A stretch of 47,101 nucleotides of DNA from a virus, in the IMG/VR virus record IMGVR_UViG_3300031839_000645, positions 1-47,101 of that record; one strand, given 5' to 3'. Below the pieces are notes generated by a model. The model saw only the letters and a list, made by a program, of their open reading frames with translations, searched no databases and was not told the origin of the DNA. Shown here in pieces: positions 38,581-46,948 of the stretch. A program made the translations under genes and the position numbers. Every line of letters begins with the position of its first letter. The first letter of the stretch is position 1.

Positions 38581-38598
38581 GGGAGGGTTGCCCCTCCC
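38581..38598 (-). terminator. GC-rich hairpin after a small head gene
   Basis: GGGAGGG and CCCTCCC form a perfect 7-bp stem with a 4-nt loop, 21 nt after the stop of the 38620-38928 gene. On the minus strand there is no clear T run afterwards, so it is either a weak terminator or an RNA-stability element. The sequence resembles the stronger hairpin at 37903-37922. Confidence 0.55.
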
Positions 38599-38619
38599 TT
38601 TAATCGTTAAATTTAGTTA

Positions 38620-38928
38620 TTAAGCTGGTGTGATAGTTCCCACAGATTCAATTCCGTCAACAGCATAAATGCCATTAACATCATCAGCTATAGTAATTAC
38701 TGGACTTGCATTTGAGGCGCAAATTCTAGCAATTTCTCTTACCACATCATCTTCTTTACCATCTGTTACAACCATTTCTACTACACCAGCACCACCATCT
38801 CCTTTAGTAAAGTTAACATGTACAGATGTATCAGCATCATTTTCTACGCTTTTAACACTTGACGCTTGAATAGCAGCGCAATCATTATCAGCAGTTGCAA
38901 AAAATAAATATGAGTTTCCTCTTGCCAT
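38620..38928 (-). CDS. Small head-module protein
   Basis: This 102-residue acidic protein directly follows the major capsid gene with a 17-nt gap. Strands such as NSYLFFATADNDCAAIQASS and ADTSVHVNFTKGDGG surround a helix (VVREIARICASN), ending in a beta stretch. Small proteins at this place in other phages are often capsid cement or decoration proteins. I recognise no family. The hairpin downstream could separate its mRNA from the next gene. Confidence 0.65.
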   Translation of the reverse strand: MARGNSYLFFATADNDCAAIQASSVKSVENDADTSVHVNFTKGDGGAGVVEMVVTDGKEDDVVREIARICASNASPVITIADDVNGIYAVDGIESVGTITPA

Positions 38929-38945
38929 AATATTAAAGTATTATG

Positions 38946-40529
38946 TTATGCTGCGGAAAGGATTCCACAAGATAACGGGTTACGAACTATAATTCCAGAC
39001 TCAGATAAAACGTGAGCTTCAAACTTATCATCAGCATTAGCAGCCATCATAGATGATTGATCGTATGGATTAATCATACCAGCTACATACTTCTTGATAA
39101 ATGAACGGTTTGTTCCTTCAGCTCCTTTAGTAACAAGCTCGATGTTAGAAACACCAGTTGTTTTTCCGAAGTCTAGGAATACCATTTTAGCAGACTCTTT
39201 TAATCTGTTGTCACCAAATGCATTCTGACCAGCTGCACTAGAGTGTAGGTTTTGGTCATCAAATACAGGACAGTAAGCAATAGTAATTTTGTTTCCTAAA
39301 GCCATGTAAGATGTGAAGTTAGCACCAAGCTCAACATCGCCATTTACACCAACCATAGAACCACCAGTAAATGATCCAGAAGGAGCAATTACTAATTCTT
39401 TCATTGCTTTGTGGAAAGCCAAACGACCTTCAGTACCAGTAAATACAACGAACTCATTCCCTTCAGACTGAGTAGTATTTAAAGATAACTTAGCTAAGAA
39501 CTCAGTAATGATGTCTTCAGTTAAAGCACCTAATGTATAAGTAGCTTGGTTAGAAGAATCAATTTGAGCTAACAAACCATCACCTGTGATGATAGAAGTT
39601 GATTGAGTTCCTGAAAGACCTGTAGCAGAAGAAGTCAATGCTCCTGGTCGTGCAACAGTTGAACTTTCATTGGTAATAGACTTACGACCATACCATCTTT
39701 GAAGCTCTTGCTGATACATGAACTCATCCATCATCATTTGCTCTTTAGTAAAGTACCATAGTCTGTGACCATTGTTTTCAATCCACATGATGTCAGTAAT
39801 ATCTTTACCAGTTACAGAAATTTTCTTACGAGCTGTTGTAAGATAGTTTTTGTAAGTAGAAGGATATACGTAGTTTTCACCTACATCAGCTCCATTAGAA
39901 CCGTTAGGGAAAGCAGAACCTATTGAAGCGAAGATAGCACCAGCAGCAATGTCAGTTTCTAAAAGTGGAGTACCACCTGAAGCAGCATTGTCAATTAGCT
40001 CAATCTTTACATCAAAAGACGCAGAAGTAACGGCAATACCATCACCTGAAGTAGCTTGAGTAGCTGAAGGAGTTGGATCTTCAAGAACGATACCTACAGC
40101 ACCAGACTGAAATCTTACCATATCAAACTTGTTTAAGAAGTTTGGAGTACGACCAGCGGTGTCACCATCACCTCTTAAATATACTACATCACCAACAGCA
40201 TCACCTGCATCAAGGATATTTCCTGTTGTAGTAGTAGCAGCACCTGCTCCAGAGTCAGAAGCAACAAACGTTACACCGTCTGTAGAAATCCAACCAGCTG
40301 AGAATGTTGGTGCATTATAACGCCCCATGACTTTCCACTCGAATGAGTTGTCGCCAAGGACTTTTTCACTTGCAAAACGACCTGTTCTTTCTAAAAGATA
40401 AGTCGCTGAATAACGAGGATACTGTTGAATCAACGTTCTTGCAATCTCTGGGTATTGCAATAGTGCTGTGTTCAAGGCATTCTCGGGAGTTGTTCCAGAA
40501 CCATAAGTTCCAGTATAAACTTTAGCCAT
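38946..40529 (-). CDS. Major capsid protein (HK97-type, crAss-like)
   Basis: This 527-residue protein has the size and position of the major capsid protein: after portal and scaffold-like genes and before small head proteins. The N-terminal helical region (TTPENALNTALLQYPEIART then LERTGRF) and the end (RSFIKKYVAGMINPYDQSSM, LSESGIIVRNPLSCG) match the style of crAss-like capsid proteins as I remember them. The use of frequent G/C-ending codons such as AAC, TAC and ATC is visibly higher here than in neighbours, typical of a highly expressed gene. An 89-nt leader precedes it. No protease cleavage site can be assigned by eye. Confidence 0.85.
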   Translation of the reverse strand: MAKVYTGTYGSGTTPENALNTALLQYPEIARTLIQQYPRYSATYLLERTGRFASEKVLGDNSFEWKVMGRYNAPTFSAGWISTDGVTFVASDSGAGAATTTTGNILDAGDAVGDVVYLRGDGDTAGRTPNFLNKFDMVRFQSGAVGIVLEDPTPSATQATSGDGIAVTSASFDVKIELIDNAASGGTPLLETDIAAGAIFASIGSAFPNGSNGADVGENYVYPSTYKNYLTTARKKISVTGKDITDIMWIENNGHRLWYFTKEQMMMDEFMYQQELQRWYGRKSITNESSTVARPGALTSSATGLSGTQSTSIITGDGLLAQIDSSNQATYTLGALTEDIITEFLAKLSLNTTQSEGNEFVVFTGTEGRLAFHKAMKELVIAPSGSFTGGSMVGVNGDVELGANFTSYMALGNKITIAYCPVFDDQNLHSSAAGQNAFGDNRLKESAKMVFLDFGKTTGVSNIELVTKGAEGTNRSFIKKYVAGMINPYDQSSMMAANADDKFEAHVLSESGIIVRNPLSCGILSAA

Positions 40530-40618
40530 TTTTTTAAAAATTAAATTTGTTAAACACTATTATTATTATCCAGAGTATTTCACGTAACTTGTGGGCATCG
40601 CCCTATTGTTTCAGTAAG
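40530..40618 (-). other. Leader region of the major capsid gene
   Basis: This 89-nt gap contains no gene. On the minus strand it holds a short GGGC/GCCC hairpin (40593-40603), an A/T-rich stretch and an A-run immediately before the ATG, with no Shine-Dalgarno. One of the longest non-coding gaps in the operon sits before its most strongly expressed gene, so a promoter or translation enhancer is likely, although no exact TATATTTG copy occurs here. Confidence 0.45.
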
Positions 40619-41656
40619 CTACTCTCTCATAAATGCAGCAGGATCAAATCCAGTTGACCTTGTTTTGGTCTGTGGTCTTGACTTGCTACTAAGGCTAGGA
40701 GAGGTAATTTCGTTTAATATTTTAGCCTTACCATCTTCTAAACCTTGGGAGCGAAGAATCTTAGCAAACTTGTCTTTAAACAGCATAAACATTGCAACCT
40801 CCGAAGCATTGTCGTGAGATTTCCAAATGTCCTCAGCCATTTTACCAGACGTAATGTAGCTATAAGCTTCTTTCGCTTGATCTTTAGTCACCTTACCACC
40901 CATAAATGTTTCGAGTGATTTTAAATGACTTTGTAATTCTTTTTTATTTCTATCTACTTTTTCTTTATTAGTAAGCTCTTCTTGTTGCTTTTGTTTTAGA
41001 AACTTTTGTTTTTCTTGTTCAATAGCACCATTAAGCTGTCTTCTAATACGATAAGCTTCTCTTTTTAAAACACCAGAATCTTCCATTTTGTCAATAGCTT
41101 CTTCTATTTCAAAATCTTCCATTCCATCTGTTTTCATTTCAGCACCAATCAACTCTCTATCACTTAATCCTAAGTATGAATTTAATTTATCAATTACTTC
41201 ATTTTTAGGTTGCTCTATAAAAGGTGAGTTTAGAGCAGCAACAATATCTTCTTTGCTGGTTCCTTTAACACCTAATTCTTTTGCAAATCGTGACCAGTCT
41301 AATTCTCCAGCTTTTTCTTCGCCTTCATTTTCAGTATTAGACTCTGTTTCAAAATTGGCATCCCAGTCTTCTTCAACTGGCTGATCTTGTTGCTGTGGTT
41401 GTTCAACTTCAATGCTATCCCATGAAAACGCATCAGATTCATCAGACGATTGATCTTCAACAGAATCCTGCTGTTGACTTGTATCTGCTTTGTCTGCTGC
41501 TTCTTCATTATACTTGCCTTGAAATTGTTCCATCATCTGATCGGTAGCAAAAGCTAACGGATCAAATTTCTTTTCACCTGTACTTTCTTCGGACTGTGAC
41601 TCTTGTGTTACTTCTTGCGAAGTTTCTTCTACTAAATTTGTTTGTTCTTCTGACAT
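40619..41656 (-). CDS. Scaffold-like acidic head protein
   Basis: This 345-residue protein lies between portal and major capsid genes, the usual place of a scaffold. The first about 120 residues are extremely rich in Glu, Gln, Ser and Asp (low complexity). Then come helices (DREL..AEMKTDGMEDFEIE) and a long Gln/Lys/Glu coiled coil (NGAIEQEKQKFLKQKQQEEL). The C-terminus ends with KTRSTGFDPAAFMRE, a short basic/hydrophobic tail suited to binding capsid protein. No protease catalytic triad is seen. Family-level identification is not possible by eye, but position and composition agree. Confidence 0.75.
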   Translation of the reverse strand: MSEEQTNLVEETSQEVTQESQSEESTGEKKFDPLAFATDQMMEQFQGKYNEEAADKADTSQQQDSVEDQSSDESDAFSWDSIEVEQPQQQDQPVEEDWDANFETESNTENEGEEKAGELDWSRFAKELGVKGTSKEDIVAALNSPFIEQPKNEVIDKLNSYLGLSDRELIGAEMKTDGMEDFEIEEAIDKMEDSGVLKREAYRIRRQLNGAIEQEKQKFLKQKQQEELTNKEKVDRNKKELQSHLKSLETFMGGKVTKDQAKEAYSYITSGKMAEDIWKSHDNASEVAMFMLFKDKFAKILRSQGLEDGKAKILNEITSPSLSSKSRPQTKTRSTGFDPAAFMRE

Positions 41657-41685
41657 ATTTTTAAATTTTTTGTTCCCTAATTTTG

Positions 41686-41693
41686 CAAATATA
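41686..41693 (-). promoter_or_regulatory. TATATTTG motif before the scaffold-like gene
   Basis: In the 37-nt gap after the portal stop the minus strand reads TATATTTGCAAAATTAG and then an A-rich leader. It is nearly identical to the site after the giant gene. It fits the Bacteroidota -7 consensus and would allow separate transcription of scaffold and capsid genes. Confidence 0.45.
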
Positions 41694-43994
41694 CTAAGAA
41701 TTTCTAATAGTTTGCTGTATTCTTTCTTTTCGCTGTGGGCTTACAGTTTGATTTTGAGCTTCATCTTGTTCTTTTGACAAATTTACCTTCGCATCATTTT
41801 CAGCTTTTTTCTGTAAAAATATTTGTTTGTTTTTTACAGTATGTGAAACATCTGAAGTTTCTCTTGCTAAATCATCCTTCATATCAGCTATAGCTAAATC
41901 TGTCTCAGATTGAATTTTAGCTACTTCAACTTTTGCCTTATTTTTGATTTCTTCAAGTTGAACTTGTCTTTCAAAAGCAGCTTGATCAGCTTGCGCTTGG
42001 GCTTGTAGCATAGCTTGTTGTTGCTCTGCTTGATTTTGTTGTTGCTTTTTAATTTCTTCCATAGCTCGTTCAAGAATATGTTCTGCCTCTGTAAAGGTAT
42101 CAGCTTTTAATACTTTGATAATATCAAGTAATGTTGCTTGACCTCCTTGTAGAGCTGCTTGAGCAATACCTTGAAGTTGTTGACGCATAGCATCATCTTT
42201 ACCAGAGTCTCCTATAAAGATACCATAGTCTTGCATAGAAATATCAGGCATAATAGATAAAAACTTAAATGCACCATCTCCAAGTATATAAGATGCTTTC
42301 TTACCATTTGCCCAACAAATCTTCATTAAATTACATACTCTCTCAAATACTCTTTTCTTAACCATTTGATGAGAGTAGAATAAACTTTCAGTTATTGTTG
42401 CTGATTGTATAACGCTACGCTGCACATTACCTACATACTCATATTGACCTACAGCACCTTCACGCTGAGGTGATACACCAGAAATTTGTCCAGCGGTTTG
42501 CTCTAACATCATTTTAAGGTTAATCAACTGTTGGACTGAATTAGATAGAGTAAAATCTATTTGTTGGAACTGATTAAATGATGCTAACTGATTACCTTCT
42601 TCTTTTGAATTAATTGGAATTATACCATCTGTTTTTAAGTGATACAATACAGTTTGCATATCCATTCCAAGATTTGTTGGAAGTTGAGATACATCATATA
42701 CTACTGCCTTACCACCAGAACGAGCCATAGCAAGTTCTATTTGATACATAACAATATTATATAACATTTGTATATTTTTCAATAAATCAACCATAGATAT
42801 ACATCTACCAGTAGAGTTATTCCTTACACAGCCTACGTATGACAATGGTGTTGTACCAGCATCATCGACAGATCGAACCTGATTTGGTCTACGTCTTGCT
42901 CTAACAAGTATTTTACCACCTATTTTAGTAGCTTCCCAAATGTCATCTACATAACGAGTTACTAATTTTTCGTTTTTACGAGGTCTGTAATCATCAGCTA
43001 CTTGCTTCATAAATGGTCGCTCTGGATTAAATTTATTTTCTGACATTTTAAATCTAAGAGCTTTGATAGATTTCCATTCAACAGATACAACACGTATCTT
43101 TACTTCTTGACCTTCTTGATAATCTATCCAATCAAAAGGATCATTATATCTTTGCAAGTCATCATAGCCACCTATTTGATACATAGCTGATAACTCTTCT
43201 AAATCTTCTCTGGTTAGCTCATCTCTAAATTCATCAAGTATCTCGCTATATGATAAATATCTTTCTTCACCAACCCAAGATGAATCATCTAAATAATCTG
43301 ATTGAGCATTTATTTCATAAACTATATTTCTAGGATCTACTCTTCTTACATACGGATCTCCATTGTGGTCGTATATTTTAAAAAACTCTTTTCCAGTTAC
43401 AAGTAAATCTCTAAATCCTTCTTTAAATAAATCTCTATAGTTGTGCTTCTGTATAAGATACTCTAATCCATCTTGCGCTGTTTCTTCTACCATTTCACGA
43501 TAGTTGTATCTCATGTATAAATCAATATCTTCAGGAATCTCCATTTCAGTAACAGGTGGTATTTCAATACCAGTAGTTTCTGCAAATTGCTGATGTATTT
43601 CTTCAGTAAGCTGTTTCATTATAAGATTGACTTTTACATCTTCTTTTCTTAAAACAGCTTCTTTGTTTGTTGTAGAAACCTTAACGTCTAGTGGTCTTCT
43701 TAAATCTTCACCAACCAATAAATCTATTTTTGGAGATATTATAGGATAGTTAACCATTCTTGCAGGATAGGACATTCCATACTGCTCAGTAATATATTTG
43801 AAATCCTCTAAGTCTAGATTACCATTATAAATATTATAATTTTGAATGTCATTCAATCTTGAATTTTTATATGGCGATTCAGTATATGACATATATGCTA
43901 CAACAGCATTTACCCATTGATTAGCCCACTCTTCAGTTTTTTCAGACTCTAATACAAATTGAGCTGGGAAAGATGATTGACTTGAATTATACAT
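41694..43994 (-). CDS. Portal protein (crAss-like type)
   Basis: This 766-residue protein begins SSQSSFPAQFVLESEKTEEW and continues NYNIYNGNLDLEDFKYITEQ, YPARMVNYPIISPKIDLLVG and EDLRRPLDV. This series is characteristic of the portal of crAss-like and related phages. The portal is the dodecameric channel at the capsid vertex through which the terminase packs DNA. Later parts include a beta-rich wing with DPRNIVYEIN and a long stem helix region (QTAGQISGVSPQREGAVGQY), then a very Gln/Ala-rich coiled C-terminus (QQQNQAEQQQAMLQAQAQAD) that probably lies inside the capsid. It is coupled by TAATG to the terminase gene. Confidence 0.9.
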   Translation of the reverse strand: MYNSSQSSFPAQFVLESEKTEEWANQWVNAVVAYMSYTESPYKNSRLNDIQNYNIYNGNLDLEDFKYITEQYGMSYPARMVNYPIISPKIDLLVGEDLRRPLDVKVSTTNKEAVLRKEDVKVNLIMKQLTEEIHQQFAETTGIEIPPVTEMEIPEDIDLYMRYNYREMVEETAQDGLEYLIQKHNYRDLFKEGFRDLLVTGKEFFKIYDHNGDPYVRRVDPRNIVYEINAQSDYLDDSSWVGEERYLSYSEILDEFRDELTREDLEELSAMYQIGGYDDLQRYNDPFDWIDYQEGQEVKIRVVSVEWKSIKALRFKMSENKFNPERPFMKQVADDYRPRKNEKLVTRYVDDIWEATKIGGKILVRARRRPNQVRSVDDAGTTPLSYVGCVRNNSTGRCISMVDLLKNIQMLYNIVMYQIELAMARSGGKAVVYDVSQLPTNLGMDMQTVLYHLKTDGIIPINSKEEGNQLASFNQFQQIDFTLSNSVQQLINLKMMLEQTAGQISGVSPQREGAVGQYEYVGNVQRSVIQSATITESLFYSHQMVKKRVFERVCNLMKICWANGKKASYILGDGAFKFLSIMPDISMQDYGIFIGDSGKDDAMRQQLQGIAQAALQGGQATLLDIIKVLKADTFTEAEHILERAMEEIKKQQQNQAEQQQAMLQAQAQADQAAFERQVQLEEIKNKAKVEVAKIQSETDLAIADMKDDLARETSDVSHTVKNKQIFLQKKAENDAKVNLSKEQDEAQNQTVSPQRKERIQQTIRNS

Positions 43995-45814
43995 TATTTA
44001 ATTTGTTTTGGTAATCCGTTTCTATCTAATTTATAATATTTAAAACCTATATCAGTTTTTTCAGATTCAATTGTTTTTGCTTGTATTCTATAATTATCTA
44101 CGTTGTGAATTAAGCATAAACCAAAAGCAATAGCACGGTCAGTATTCTTAGTTCCGTAATTTGCTAATTCATCCAATAAATCTAAAAACCAAATATCTTC
44201 AACGTTTTCTCTTATGTAATCATCCATAAGATCCTCCATCAAAGCTTTTACCTGTTTGTTCATGTGAACCCCGTACCTATTTTTAGTTTTGGTTCCAGGA
44301 TTATGAGCAGACTCAGGTTTTTCTTTTAAATACTTGAGTGCATTCATTCTTTTGAAATAATCAAGTATTCCTATTTTGGTATATTCTACCAACATTTTAG
44401 CATTAAAATATACCGCTAACTTTAAACATCCATCCCAAAAATCTTCCTTTTTTTCTGGTCTATCAGTATATTCTGCAACTACATAATCATTTGCATGATC
44501 CGTGTCTACAAATCTACGATAAATAATTGCACTTCCCAAAGAATCAGAAGCTCCAGCTTTATCTTGATCGTAAGAGTCAATACCTCCTATATCTAAATCT
44601 TTGTATTGTGGTTGTGGATGCTCCAATATTTTATACGGACCTTCTGGATGAGGTCGCCATCTTACAACAAAATCATCGTTATCATCAAACTCCCAATCCA
44701 AAAAACCTTGCTGTACTTGACTTCTATAATCTTTACTACCTAATATTCTTGATCTCTGTGCGTTTAATAGTGAATTATCAAACCTTGCTGTTTTAGTATT
44801 TAAAAATGCTTCTTGAACTGTAAGAGGATAATTCTGTATATGTAAGTTATATGCTTCTCTATCACCTGATTTAGTAATATTTTCTCTTTCTTCTAATAAT
44901 ACTTCTTCTGCTTTTTGCACTTGTTCTTCACCAGTATTTATGTCAAAGTATCCATAATATGCTCTTGAAGCTGGTATAAACATAGGTATAAGATTATATG
45001 CATCACTTTCATAATACATATCCATAAAGTCTTTTGAAGCTTTACTTATATCACCACCAGTACCACCAACAATAGGCACACCAAATTGTAAGTTACCATC
45101 CATGAAACATGCCTTAGATGACATATATGCATTTTTTAAATGCTTAAACTCACCAGCTTCTTCAAATACCATAAGTGATACACGCTCCCCTTTAAAAACT
45201 TCAGGATTGTCCATAGTACGACATATAATCGTGCTTTGATAACCACCTATTTCCCACTTACCGTCTTTGTTTTTCTGTTTATATCCTGATCTTAATATAC
45301 CGTCAGTATCTTTTAAAATTGAATGTTTAAAGTTTGAATGTAATCCATTAAGACCTTTTTTTGTTTTATCAAAGAAAGCGTCAGCTGTTGCTTGTAATCC
45401 AGCAGCTATACCTACATCATTAAAAGGAAAGAATGTATATTCATGTGAAATCATGCCTGAGTTCATGTAACTAAACCCCTTATCCCTGGCTTTGATAACT
45501 ATCATACCCTTACCTTCTTTTTTGCAAGTTTCAAATAGATTGAAATACTCGTGATCCATTTGTCTATACCAAGGACTTATTAAAGTTTTTCTAGAGCCTG
45601 AAGTTCCATCGTTACCAAGTATTTTATAATAGTTTAAATAGAAATAATATTTACCAGATATTTTGTCCATGCCCTTTGGTTTAAATCCATTAATACATCT
45701 ATCAAGCTCTTGTTCCCAATATTCTTGATATGCAACAGACTCAGGGTTTAAATCAGGATGTCCTTGATTAATAATTGGTCTATATCTTTGTGGATCTATT
45801 TTAGCTCTTGGCAT
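43994..45814 (-). CDS. terL: Terminase large subunit
   Basis: This 606-residue protein is the ATP-driven packaging motor with nuclease. The Walker A-type loop is K108-A-R-D-K-G-F-S115, the deviant form found in several phage terminases. Walker B with catalytic glutamate is VSLMVFEE at 212-219. The nuclease half (residues about 400-590) shows DIGGIDSYDQD with D413 as a likely metal ligand and a later acidic DLLDELANYGTKNTDRAIA region. Length is usual for the family. It is directly coupled to the portal gene. The small-subunit gene is not recognisable in the window; the two small proteins upstream are candidates only by position. Confidence 0.93.
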   Translation of the reverse strand: MPRAKIDPQRYRPIINQGHPDLNPESVAYQEYWEQELDRCINGFKPKGMDKISGKYYFYLNYYKILGNDGTSGSRKTLISPWYRQMDHEYFNLFETCKKEGKGMIVIKARDKGFSYMNSGMISHEYTFFPFNDVGIAAGLQATADAFFDKTKKGLNGLHSNFKHSILKDTDGILRSGYKQKNKDGKWEIGGYQSTIICRTMDNPEVFKGERVSLMVFEEAGEFKHLKNAYMSSKACFMDGNLQFGVPIVGGTGGDISKASKDFMDMYYESDAYNLIPMFIPASRAYYGYFDINTGEEQVQKAEEVLLEERENITKSGDREAYNLHIQNYPLTVQEAFLNTKTARFDNSLLNAQRSRILGSKDYRSQVQQGFLDWEFDDNDDFVVRWRPHPEGPYKILEHPQPQYKDLDIGGIDSYDQDKAGASDSLGSAIIYRRFVDTDHANDYVVAEYTDRPEKKEDFWDGCLKLAVYFNAKMLVEYTKIGILDYFKRMNALKYLKEKPESAHNPGTKTKNRYGVHMNKQVKALMEDLMDDYIRENVEDIWFLDLLDELANYGTKNTDRAIAFGLCLIHNVDNYRIQAKTIESEKTDIGFKYYKLDRNGLPKQIK

Positions 45815-46731
45815 TAGTCTATTCTTGCTTGATCCATTTTAAAAACTACGGTAACATAATAATTTTTATTAGCATTTAATGGTGCTTGTAGGCTAACCAA
45901 AAGTCTATCTCCTGTTCTAAAATCATTATTATTTACTGATGAAAAATCAAGTTCATTTGTTCTTGCAGTTGTTTTTGTTGTTGTTGTGGCTGAACCAATA
46001 ACAACAGTATTGTCATTACCATCTACATATTTATGCAGTTCACCAGTTAAAGTTACTCCGCTACCACTACTTTGTAAAGATGCATTACTTCTTACAAAAA
46101 CTTTATAAAGAATACCTTCTCCAGGTGCTATAAAATTATTTCTACGTGTTAATGGATTGGTTGTTTCTGTTTCTCCATCTGACAAAGGCACAAATCTTTT
46201 TGAATTAATGTTACCATTAAAGTTTGCTATAAAAGTTTGATAAATAAAACGAGCATCTCTTTTTGCTGAGTTATCATTTATAGCTGTTGCCTGCTGTTGC
46301 GTAATACCTGTTTTCGCTGTATTATTGTCTATTGCTTGAGCTTGGTCAGCAGAAATTGTTGGAGTGTTTCCTCTTAATGCTGTGTTAAAATCTGTACCAA
46401 ATCCAGGAAATGTAACTTTACTTGTGTTAGCAATTATAGCATTAGCAAAAGCTGTTGAAAAATCTTCGTCATCTGATGAGTTAGTCACAGACAAAACAAT
46501 CATAGTAAGTATGGCTCTTAAGCTTTCAAGATCTATATCTTTTTCAAATGATTGTTTTTTAAGGTTTACTATTTTATCTTGAAATAAATCCTCTATGGCA
46601 TCTAATAGTTCTGCTCTTGTCCTTTTATCATCATCACTTCTGCTAAGTGTAGACAATTGCTTTCTTAAAACAAGTAATTGATGTCTGGATCTTACTTCAG
46701 CATCATTGTAATTTCTTTTAAAATCAGCCAT
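45814..46731 (-). CDS. Coiled-coil fibre protein beside the terminase
   Basis: I prefer the start MADFKRNYNDAEVRSRHQLL (305 residues, 8-nt overlap with the upstream gene) over an ATG at 46770. The N-terminal 110 residues are helical. Then follow the repeats SADQAQAIDNNTAKTGITQQ and QATAINDNSAK, the 'I..NTAK..I...QA.AI..N' type known from trimeric phage fibres. The C-terminal 140 residues are a Thr/Ser/Asn-rich beta domain (APGEGILYKVFVRSNASLQS; NYYVTVVFKMDQ). Anchor, coiled coil and beta head suggest a head or tail fibre. It is coupled to the terminase by TAATG. Confidence 0.7.
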   Translation of the reverse strand: MADFKRNYNDAEVRSRHQLLVLRKQLSTLSRSDDDKRTRAELLDAIEDLFQDKIVNLKKQSFEKDIDLESLRAILTMIVLSVTNSSDDEDFSTAFANAIIANTSKVTFPGFGTDFNTALRGNTPTISADQAQAIDNNTAKTGITQQQATAINDNSAKRDARFIYQTFIANFNGNINSKRFVPLSDGETETTNPLTRRNNFIAPGEGILYKVFVRSNASLQSSGSGVTLTGELHKYVDGNDNTVVIGSATTTTKTTARTNELDFSSVNNNDFRTGDRLLVSLQAPLNANKNYYVTVVFKMDQARID

Positions 46732-46948
46732 ACTTTTGTTTTTTATGTCCTGATATTTTACCAAGACCAAAAGGATTTCTTGGATCTTCTTTAGATGCTA
46801 ACTTAGCATGATATTCTTCGTCAAGATTTACACCGTGAATAGACTGAGAATAACGACTAAGTTGTTTCGCTTTACTAAAATCACCCTCCTTCATAAATTT
46901 GTTAAACCTATAACGAAGGTTTTGTAATTTAGGAGGCTTCTTTGACAT
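46724..46948 (-). CDS. Small basic protein, candidate packaging-related
   Basis: This 74-residue basic protein (PKLQNLRYRFNKFMKEGDFS, then KAKQLSRYSQSIHGVNLDEE) is largely helical, with a C-terminal Gly/Lys-rich tail (GLGKISGHKKQKYG). It lies one gene before the terminase, where a small terminase subunit may be expected, but it is short for that and shows no clear HTH, so I do not make that call. It is coupled to the upstream partial gene by TAATG and to the fibre gene by an 8-nt overlap. Confidence 0.7.
   Translation of the reverse strand: MSKKPPKLQNLRYRFNKFMKEGDFSKAKQLSRYSQSIHGVNLDEEYHAKLASKEDPRNPFGLGKISGHKKQKYG

Noticed and set aside
46724-46948. Small terminase subunit
   Set aside because: Position fits, but 74 residues is short and no HTH is visible, so the call is left open.
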